Positions 45,919 through 52,900 of a stretch of 64,000 nucleotides of DNA are shown here, piece after piece. The notes beneath the pieces are model-generated. The model was not told the DNA's origin and did no database searches. It saw only the letters and a list, made by a program, of their open reading frames with translations. Source of the DNA: Phycisphaerae bacterium (GTDB lineage Bacteria; Planctomycetota; Phycisphaerae; Sedimentisphaerales; SM23-30); the NCBI GenBank assembly GCA_016342495.1, contig JAEIOG010000003.1, forward strand, positions 26,800 through 90,799, given 5' to 3'. Position numbers and translations under genes: made by a program. Positions within the stretch are counted from its first letter, which is position 1. Each line of letters starts with the position of its first letter.

Positions 45919-47228
45919 TGGCAACACCTGCTTGACTGGATATTTTTTTTGCATTTAACTAGTCTTATGCGCTCATCCAATGGTAAAGATGCCGGGCAAA
46001 CATAGCTGCATGTGCCACACTCGATACATTTAGCTACCCCGATTTTGACAGCCTGATCATATTTTTCATTTTCGGCAAGAGAATGAATCCTCATCGGGTC
46101 GATACCAACCGGGCAGTTTTCAATACAGCGACCACAACGGATACAAGTCCCGACTTGACGAACAGGTTTATCCGCTAATACGATAATCGCCTGGCTCCGG
46201 GTTGTTATCACCGCGGTTTCAGGGTCGATAGCATAGCCTGCCAGAGTTGACTGGGCCGCCACGCATGATATATTTTTTTCTACCTGGGCATAATTAATTA
46301 AATCTTTGACCCCAGTACCAACGGGCACTTGATAATGGCCAGGTTTTTTCACCCCATCGCCACAAACAGTAACGATTCGGTCATAGGGGAGTTGACCAGC
46401 TAAGATCAGCCTTTCTAGCTGCCTTAACATTTGGATATCAAATACCGCACCAATACCAATTTTATTATTAATGTTGCCACTGTTATGTAAAGTTTTAAGT
46501 ATCAAGGCATCGCGACCCTGCGGATATTTTTCGCTGACCGGTACGCATTTAACGTTCCAGGTTTCAGCGGCATTACGATCAATCTCAAAATGATAAGGAT
46601 AGGCCATAATAGCCTCGGAAGCATTGAGCCATTGACGTAAAATCGCCTGAGCGGTGAAAACCTGTTCGGGGAATTTATCCAGAACAACAAGCGAAGCAAC
46701 CAGATCAGGTTCGAGCCCGGTAGCATTAGCAATGACATGGGTAACATTTTGGTTTTTTAATTTACGCAAAAGGCGACTTAGAGGCTGGCCATCAGTTGGA
46801 TTGACAATGCCGCTGCGATCAACGACATTAAGCATCATTTCATTTTGCTTTTGAGAAAACCTTTCAAGTGAGAATTCCGGGCAGGTGCAGCCCTGAATTT
46901 CTTCTGATATGCATTGCAATTGCAAAACAGGTTGGCCGGGACGATATTCAACAAAAGCTTCGCTCTGGCTTTTGACCTGAGCATCGCAAGGGCTGTAAAT
47001 ATAATAGCCATCGCCAGACTGGGCTAATAGCTGGCCGGCTTTGACAATTTCGTCCTGGGCTACAACCGGGCGCATAATTGAGCCATCGCCAATACGCAAA
47101 GGCAAAGCAAGCAAACTGGAAAGTATGCCGGGATTAATGATTTTCAATGGTACAGGCTGGTCTAATAAAGGTAGATACAAGCCACCGGGAAAATCTTTTT
47201 CAATTTTTCTGTAGGTTAATAATCCCAT
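45915..47228 (-). CDS. rnfC: Electron transport complex subunit RnfC
   Basis: 437 residues. N-terminal barrel-sandwich part (PVVAQDEIVKAGQLLA), an FMN/NADH-binding-like centre similar to NuoF, an SLBB-type segment (HYQVPVGTGVKDLINYA), and two 4Fe-4S clusters (CIRCGRCIENCP and CIECGTCSYVCP) before a short cysteine-ended tail. It sits at the membrane as the NADH-side module of Rnf. Upstream is a parvulin lipoprotein gene (15 bp gap), not another rnf gene. Confidence 0.93.
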   Translation of the reverse strand: MGLLTYRKIEKDFPGGLYLPLLDQPVPLKIINPGILSSLLALPLRIGDGSIMRPVVAQDEIVKAGQLLAQSGDGYYIYSPCDAQVKSQSEAFVEYRPGQPVLQLQCISEEIQGCTCPEFSLERFSQKQNEMMLNVVDRSGIVNPTDGQPLSRLLRKLKNQNVTHVIANATGLEPDLVASLVVLDKFPEQVFTAQAILRQWLNASEAIMAYPYHFEIDRNAAETWNVKCVPVSEKYPQGRDALILKTLHNSGNINNKIGIGAVFDIQMLRQLERLILAGQLPYDRIVTVCGDGVKKPGHYQVPVGTGVKDLINYAQVEKNISCVAAQSTLAGYAIDPETAVITTRSQAIIVLADKPVRQVGTCIRCGRCIENCPVGIDPMRIHSLAENEKYDQAVKIGVAKCIECGTCSYVCPASLPLDERIRLVKCKKNIQSSRCCQ

Positions 47229-47243
47229 AAGTCAAATCGAGTA

Positions 47244-48176
47244 TCAGTTTTTATTAGTTTTTAATCTTGGATCGATTATTGTTATTTGCGCTGTATTTCT
47301 TAATTCTTTCTGAAGATCAAGCATTCGTTTCCTGATAGTTCTCTGGCGTATTATCTGATCGAGTTGATTTGTTACATTTTCAAATTTTTCAGATGATTTG
47401 GGAATCGCATTCTGCAATTCGAGGATATACCACCATTCGGTTCCATCTTTATCATAAACCTGAAATGAGCGTGACCGCTGGCCAACACTTTTTAACGACA
47501 TAGCATTTTCAACAATATTTTTGTCCAGCTGGGTATCGACCTGGCTGATAGGACCAACGATACCGCCATTAGCCAGTGATTTTTGATCTTGTGAATATTG
47601 TTCGACAAGCAGACCAAAATCCTGGCCATCATTTAATTGTCGCAGAACCAGTCCCATAGTTCTGGGGCTTGCCACCACTATCTGGCGAACGGTGACTTTG
47701 CGACCATACTGACGCTGGAATTCTTCTTCAAGCATAGCATCGGTAACAATAACAGTCTGGTCCACCGAAGCCCGCAGCAAAGCCTGTTTTTTGAGAATAA
47801 GATCATACTGGCTCCGCGATATTGCTCGAGACTTAAGCATATAATTAAATAGAGCCATCTGGTCGAGGCGACTTTTATTGGGAGCAATATCATTTAACAC
47901 CCAGTCAAATTCAAGGCTATACATTTTTTCGTCAGGTATAATATTATTCAATGCAGCATATTGCCTGATTAGTTCCAGATCGATCATATCATCAACAATA
48001 GCTTTGGCATAACTCTTGATAAGAATATCGTCAAGGGTATCACGGTCAAGTGCAGTGCCATTGACTCTTGCAATGGGTAATTTATCCTTTACGTTGACCT
48101 TGCCAGTTTTGTTGGCCTTAAATGGACAGCCAACAAGCATTATTACAGCAATTAAAGATAAAAATATTTTTTTCAT
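47244..48176 (-). CDS. Parvulin-type peptidyl-prolyl isomerase lipoprotein (PrsA-like)
   Basis: 310 residues. Lipoprotein signal MKKIFLSLIAVIMLVGC, an N-terminal SurA-like helical part (IARVNGTALDRDTLDDIL), and a PpiC-type rotamase region (~155-260; KVTVRQIVVASP, DFGLLVEQYSQD, LANGGIVGPIS) before a helical tail. A membrane-anchored foldase for exported proteins. Its ATG is one base after the upstream DUF34 stop (TAATATG), so translation is coupled. Confidence 0.88.
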   Translation of the reverse strand: MKKIFLSLIAVIMLVGCPFKANKTGKVNVKDKLPIARVNGTALDRDTLDDILIKSYAKAIVDDMIDLELIRQYAALNNIIPDEKMYSLEFDWVLNDIAPNKSRLDQMALFNYMLKSRAISRSQYDLILKKQALLRASVDQTVIVTDAMLEEEFQRQYGRKVTVRQIVVASPRTMGLVLRQLNDGQDFGLLVEQYSQDQKSLANGGIVGPISQVDTQLDKNIVENAMSLKSVGQRSRSFQVYDKDGTEWWYILELQNAIPKSSEKFENVTNQLDQIIRQRTIRKRMLDLQKELRNTAQITIIDPRLKTNKN

Positions 48177-48177
48177 A

Positions 48178-49290
48178 TTAGCACCAGATAAAAGGATCCT
48201 TGTCTTTACTGCAAAGATTAACGGTCAGCTTATTATCAAATTTACGCAATTGGGCAGCTAATTTTGCCAGTATCAATCTTTCGGAATTACTGTGGCTGAC
48301 ACAAATAGTTGTTATCCCGGCGGCTTGCAGTTCTAATGCGTGATGATGTTTAAGCTCACCGGTAAGATAGAAGTCACAGTTTTGTTTAATAACGTTACGC
48401 AGCAGTGTGCCGCACGATCCGGCACAGGCAGCACCTTTTTGGACTTTGCCTTTGGCCGGGCCGATTATGCCAACTGATTTAATTTTCAGACTTTTTTTAA
48501 TATGTTCAATGAGTGTTGGTATAGCGATGGGTTTTTCAAGTAAACCGATACGACCAAGACCAGAATCATTACCCTTCAAGAGCGGGATAATATCATAAGC
48601 TGGTTCCTGATAGCTATGGGCTTTACTCATGGCATTAACTACTTTTTTGAGTAAATTAGTTGGGACAATTGTCTCAAATTTATATTCGGCAGTTTCGGTA
48701 AAAGAATCTGCCTTACCTATTGTCGGACTGCTATCGGGACCACAATAAAAGCTACCTGTCCCGGCTGCCTTAAAACTGCATTGGCTGTAATGGCTATCAG
48801 GGTCTGCACTGCCTGCACCAGCGGCAAAGACTGCCTGGCTCACAGGTGCAATATCATCTTCAGGGACAAAGCAGACTATCTTGCAATATTTGCCTGTTTC
48901 ATATTCACCCGGGGCAAGCGGTGTAGTATTTTTTAAGCCAAGCATATCAGCTAAAGCATCATTAACGCCACCGGGTGCAACATCCAAAGCGGTATGAAAA
49001 CTATAAATAGCTATATTGCTACGAATTGCCTCAAAAAGTAAAGGTGAGGGCCCCTGACCAGCGACTACTTTTTTAACCGGTTCAAAAATAGGCGGATGAT
49101 AGGCGATAATCAGATCGACTTTTTTAGCCCGGGCAACATCCAGAACTTCACGAGTCAAATCAATGGTCAGCATTATGTTTTTGATATCGCTGGCAGTATC
49201 ACCAGCAAGCAAGCCAACATTGTCCCATTCTTCGGCAAGTTCCAGCGGCGCAATTTCATTTAGCTTTACAAGTAATTTTTCCAGTTTCAT
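48178..49290 (-). CDS. DUF34/Nif3-family dinuclear metal-centre protein
   Basis: 370 residues. Metal ligands are in IIAYHPPIF (residues ~60-70), YSFHTALDVAPGGVNDALADMLGL and, near the end, CVSHSNSERLILAKL; a family-typical insert domain (cutA-like) lies in between. Often annotated as GTP cyclohydrolase 1 type 2, but the physiological role is unsettled. Within the queE operon, 29 bp after the aminotransferase-like gene. Confidence 0.9.
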   Translation of the reverse strand: MKLEKLLVKLNEIAPLELAEEWDNVGLLAGDTASDIKNIMLTIDLTREVLDVARAKKVDLIIAYHPPIFEPVKKVVAGQGPSPLLFEAIRSNIAIYSFHTALDVAPGGVNDALADMLGLKNTTPLAPGEYETGKYCKIVCFVPEDDIAPVSQAVFAAGAGSADPDSHYSQCSFKAAGTGSFYCGPDSSPTIGKADSFTETAEYKFETIVPTNLLKKVVNAMSKAHSYQEPAYDIIPLLKGNDSGLGRIGLLEKPIAIPTLIEHIKKSLKIKSVGIIGPAKGKVQKGAACAGSCGTLLRNVIKQNCDFYLTGELKHHHALELQAAGITTICVSHSNSERLILAKLAAQLRKFDNKLTVNLCSKDKDPFIWC

Positions 49291-49319
49291 ATTTGTACTT
49301 TAAACCTTTTACACATAAC

Positions 49320-50186
49320 TCATTCAGTTTTATCACGGTAGCACGCATGCAGCAGTTTATAAACTTCGCCGGGCTCATCGGAAAACTTATGAGCTTCGAA
49401 TTGCCGCACAGGCATAAGTTCCATAATAGTATTAGCCAGAAACATTTCAGAAGCTGAAGTTATATCCTGAATACCAAGCTCCCGTTCAATACATTCTATT
49501 CCCTTTTCTCTGCAAATTTCCAGAATAACTTTCCTTGCCACACCATCAAATACCGGGGTATCCAAAGGTGGAGTAGTGACCGTATCGCCATGAACTAAAA
49601 AGACATTGCTCATACAGGCGTCAGCCAAACGATTCGTCGGGGTAAACCAGATAGCTTCGCCAGCTTTTTTAATCTGAGCTTCCTGCAGGGCAATAAGGCG
49701 AGGGAAATTATTGAGTGTTTGCAGGCCGGCAGTTGGATCGGTTGGGTTTTGTCTCTGGTTGGCTATGACTACCAGCATACCGGCATCGTAAAGCTCGTCC
49801 GGATAAGCCGTCATTGCCGTAGCGGTAATAATCAATGTGCTTTGCAGCTTAGAATCTTTAGTAATATTACGAAAACTCCCCGGTGTTATAGTAAGTCGAA
49901 TCCGGGCATTGTCAAGTTCGTTGGCTTTTAAAATCTGGCTGATGGCATCTTTGATATTTTCCGGGCTATGACTAAGCTGCATCCCCAGTTTTTTAGCTGA
50001 GGCAAAGAGATTGTTTATATGGTCATCAATACGAAAAACCTTGCCATTGTAAGATCGCAGGGTTTCAAAAAGTCCGGCTCCATGGGTTAAACCGCTATCG
50101 AATATACTGATTGCGGCATTATCGGCATCAACTAATTTATCATTTATAAATACTTGTTCGGCCATTTCTCTAATTTCACTTTTCAT
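49320..50186 (-). CDS. Class IV aminotransferase-fold protein lacking the PLP lysine
   Basis: 288 residues with the BCAT/ADC-lyase (PabC) fold: FDSGLTHGAGLFETLRSYNGKVFRIDDH at the N-terminus, RIRLTITPG, and the C-terminal CMSNVFLVHGD and LDTPVFDGVARKVIL. At the position of the Schiff-base Lys (G-x-K-x-L-N) it has Gln156 (AGLQTLNNF), read as CAA in the DNA. The Glu that normally contacts the PLP ring nitrogen appears as Asp189 (LADACMSN). So PLP aminotransferase activity is doubtful. The ATG overlaps the queE stop by ATGA. In the queE-DUF34-parvulin-rnfCD operon. Confidence 0.85.
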   Translation of the reverse strand: MKSEIREMAEQVFINDKLVDADNAAISIFDSGLTHGAGLFETLRSYNGKVFRIDDHINNLFASAKKLGMQLSHSPENIKDAISQILKANELDNARIRLTITPGSFRNITKDSKLQSTLIITATAMTAYPDELYDAGMLVVIANQRQNPTDPTAGLQTLNNFPRLIALQEAQIKKAGEAIWFTPTNRLADACMSNVFLVHGDTVTTPPLDTPVFDGVARKVILEICREKGIECIERELGIQDITSASEMFLANTIMELMPVRQFEAHKFSDEPGEVYKLLHACYRDKTE

Positions 50187-50869
50187 TTATTAATATCTTT
50201 ATCCCAGAATTCCACATGAAGTCTGGGGCAAAATGTAAAACCTTTTTCAATACACCAGTTAGCCACCATCGGAGCTAAGGTTCGATAGGCCATCCGGTCA
50301 GTAGCCTGAGGCATTAACATCACTTTATCGCATTGTAGCGGGCCAAGCTGGTCAATTATCCGCTGAGTTTCAGCAATATCAGTTTCGTTTGCCACAACAA
50401 ATTTCAACTGATAATCATAATTGTCGATGAAATTGGCCAGCGCGTCAAGGTTCAAACGAGATTTTTCATGATTTTGACCTTGCGGGCCATCCGGAGTGGA
50501 ATTAGATAATTTAGGACTGATACTCATTAAATCGACACTTAAAGGCATATAACCGGTGGCTGCGGTTTCCAAAGTAATATGAAAACCCTCATTTCGCAAC
50601 GCCGCCAACAGGATTTCCAGATTATCATGAATTAATGGCTCGCCACCGGTAACTACTATATGAGTACAACCAAAAGATTTTACTTTTTCAATAATCTTAT
50701 CAATAGCCATCTCATCACCGGCATCGGTTGGCCAGCTATAAGCCGTATCACACCATCGACAGCGCAAATTGCATCCTGCCAGACGAATAAAAACCGAAAC
50801 CACCCCAGCTAAACGACCTTCACCCTGAATAGATTTGAAAATTTGGGTTATGTTGAATTTTGTTGTCAA
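50183..50869 (-). CDS. queE: 7-carboxy-7-deazaguanine synthase
   Basis: Radical-SAM enzyme making 7-carboxy-7-deazaguanine in queuosine biosynthesis. 228 residues. Starts with the family signature FKSIQGEGRLAGVVSVFIRLAGCN; the Fe-S ligands are CNLRCRWC (C-x3-C-x2-C), followed by VVTGGEPLIH and the C-terminal LHVEFWDKD. First gene of the minus-strand operon; its partners queC and queF are ~30 kb away. Confidence 0.95.
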   Translation of the reverse strand: MTTKFNITQIFKSIQGEGRLAGVVSVFIRLAGCNLRCRWCDTAYSWPTDAGDEMAIDKIIEKVKSFGCTHIVVTGGEPLIHDNLEILLAALRNEGFHITLETAATGYMPLSVDLMSISPKLSNSTPDGPQGQNHEKSRLNLDALANFIDNYDYQLKFVVANETDIAETQRIIDQLGPLQCDKVMLMPQATDRMAYRTLAPMVANWCIEKGFTFCPRLHVEFWDKDINK

Positions 50870-51120
50870 ATTTATTTCCTTTTAGTTAATACCTGAAATC
50901 AATTTATCTATCGCCAGATGCCCATGCCCTTAATCAAAATCTCAATACTCAAACACCGACAGCATTGGTCTTACCTGCAAGGTGCAATGGCCCAACTAGG
51001 GTCAAATATTAAATCCGTACCAGTATAACAGAAAGCCCTGACAGCACAAGACCCTTCAATTGATTGTAGCTAAGCAGCGATGGTTTCACAGCTGACCGGT
51101 ATAAAAAAACCAGAAATCTC

Positions 51121-51191
51121 AACGCAAAAGTCGCTAGAGCCACAAAAGATGCTATATAACTCTGCCTTCTTAATCTTGCGACTTTTGCGTT
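51121..51191. repeat. Inverted repeat AACGCAAAAGTCGC, dispersed family
   Basis: Perfect 14-bp arms AACGCAAAAGTCGC (51121-51134) and GCGACTTTTGCGTT (51178-51191). Same family as 8094-8158. Confidence 0.75.
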
Positions 51192-51250
51192 AAATAATCA
51201 TTTTGGATTGGAATTGGGTTAATTCCCGGCTTAAGTGGACTTGCTTATAC

Positions 51251-51288
51251 AGCCCGTAGAGACAAGGCATGCCTTGTCTCTACGGGCT
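51251..51288. repeat. Perfect 38-bp palindrome
   Basis: AGCCCGTAGAGACAAGGCA followed directly by its exact reverse complement. REP-like; similar GTAGAGACAAGGCATGC palindromes are dispersed in unrelated genomes as I recall. Confidence 0.8.
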
Positions 51289-51422
51289 CCGCTTAAAGCT
51301 GAACAAAACTTATATAAGGAAATAACTGTTGATAGCATCGCTTCCGTTGAACGTCACATCTGGCTGGATAGCAGACGCCAGAGCAGGGCTTTTGGACACA
51401 ATGTAAATTTGCTTTTAATTAC

Positions 51423-52889
51423 TTAACCTATTTGCGCTCTTTTATTTTCTGCTGCTTTCTTATAGGCGGGGTTTGTAATTGGAATTTTACCTTTTGTTTT
51501 CTGGATCCAACCGGTAAGTTTTTCATCCAGCATTTTAACGATATCCGGTTTGCTGCTTGCCATATTAGTTGTCTCTGACATGTCATTCTTCAGGTCAAAT
51601 AATTCATATTTGGCGGGCCCGGCATAGCGTTTGATCAATTTCCATTGCTCATCACGTATAACGCTATAAGGCAATTCCGCATTATCGCGATAATGTGGAT
51701 AATGCCAGAACAATGTCCTTTCCGGGATCTTACCGCTCTGTTTCAACAAAGGCACTAAACTCACACCATCAATAGTCTTGTTTCGAGGTAATGGCTGGGC
51801 GGTCATTTCACAAATCGTTGGCAATGCATCTGGAGAAATAATTGGAGTATCACAAGTGCTGCCAGGAGCTATCTTTCCGGGCCAGCGAACAATCCATGGT
51901 TCACGAATGCCGCCTTCATAAGGGTAGCCTTTGCCGGATCGCAGAGGTTTATTTGTAGTAACAGAAACATGGCCGCCATTGTCGGAAGTAAAAATCACAA
52001 CAGTATTGTCGGCCACACCCAATGCATCCAATTTATCCATAATCGCCCCGACAGCATTATCAACGCTTTCGATCATAGCGGCATAAGCAGAATTGAGATT
52101 TTCATAGCCGGTTGGCTTGGGTTTATTATCATATTTCTGCTTAATTTCAGCTATCGCCTGAATAGGCATATGTACCGCATAATGGGCCATATACAAAAAG
52201 AATGGTTTTTCCTGACCGACAGCGGTTTCGATAAAACCGAGGGCTTCATCAGATTCTCTAACAGTCAAATATTCACCCGTTTGACGCGGTGGCAATGTAG
52301 GAATCCCATAAGGATCAAAATAACCCTGGAAAGGATGACCCCATGAACAGCCACCATAATTATAATCAAAACCCTGGGCACCGGGATAAAATGAACTGCC
52401 GCCTAAATGCCATTTGCCAACATGACAAGTTGTATAGCCCGCTGGCTTTAACATTTCAGCGATTGTTATTTCCGAAGAATCCATGAAAACATAATTTTTG
52501 GGACACAGCACTTCCTTGCTGGCCGAACCTTCATAACCCTGGGGGTTAGTAGTTGATTCTGATGGGCGAATCCAATCGGTTACGCCAAGTCGGGCTGGAT
52601 ACCTACCGGTCAAAGTCGCCGCCCGCGTAGGAGAGCACACCGCACAAGCTGCATAACCTTGCGTAAATTTCATCCCCTGAGATGCCAGACGGTCTATATT
52701 AGGCGTTTCATACCAGGTATTGCCATATTGGGCGCAATAACAGCCAACATCAGCCCAGCCAAGGTCATCGACCAGAATTAAAACTACATTTGGCTTAACA
52801 GGGGTGGTTTGCCCTGCTGCAAATTTTGGCAAAGCAATAGCTGACAACATGCCAGCACCAGCAGCTTTTAAGAAATTTCTACGATTCAT
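51423..52889 (-). CDS. Exported arylsulfatase-type sulfatase
   Basis: 488 residues. Tat-type signal MNRRNFLKAAGAGMLSAIALP, metal-site VLILVDDLGWADVG, formylglycine motif CSPTRAATLTGRYP (Cys85), HVGKWHLGG, and FTSDNGG for the second metal ligands. S1-family sulfatases hydrolyse sulfate esters, in Planctomycetes mostly on sulfated polysaccharides. The Cys-type motif needs a formylglycine-forming or anaerobic sulfatase-maturating enzyme, not in this window. It lies 11 bp after the 957-residue protein gene, as the last gene of that operon. Confidence 0.92.
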   Translation of the reverse strand: MNRRNFLKAAGAGMLSAIALPKFAAGQTTPVKPNVVLILVDDLGWADVGCYCAQYGNTWYETPNIDRLASQGMKFTQGYAACAVCSPTRAATLTGRYPARLGVTDWIRPSESTTNPQGYEGSASKEVLCPKNYVFMDSSEITIAEMLKPAGYTTCHVGKWHLGGSSFYPGAQGFDYNYGGCSWGHPFQGYFDPYGIPTLPPRQTGEYLTVRESDEALGFIETAVGQEKPFFLYMAHYAVHMPIQAIAEIKQKYDNKPKPTGYENLNSAYAAMIESVDNAVGAIMDKLDALGVADNTVVIFTSDNGGHVSVTTNKPLRSGKGYPYEGGIREPWIVRWPGKIAPGSTCDTPIISPDALPTICEMTAQPLPRNKTIDGVSLVPLLKQSGKIPERTLFWHYPHYRDNAELPYSVIRDEQWKLIKRYAGPAKYELFDLKNDMSETTNMASSKPDIVKMLDEKLTGWIQKTKGKIPITNPAYKKAAENKRAQIG

Positions 52890-52900
52890 ATCAACTCCAT

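Larger units (their letters stand above)
50870..51422. other. Intergenic region with repeats, 553 bp
   Basis: Upstream of the queE operon and downstream of the sulfatase operon. Contains the 51121-51191 inverted repeat and the 51251-51288 perfect palindrome. No gene with an RBS is seen; the track ORF 51235..51426 crosses the palindrome. Confidence 0.6.

Noticed and set aside
51235-51426. 63-residue plus-strand ORF upstream of the sulfatase end
   Set aside because: Begins next to the 38-bp palindrome and translates straight through it; no RBS and no homology recognised.
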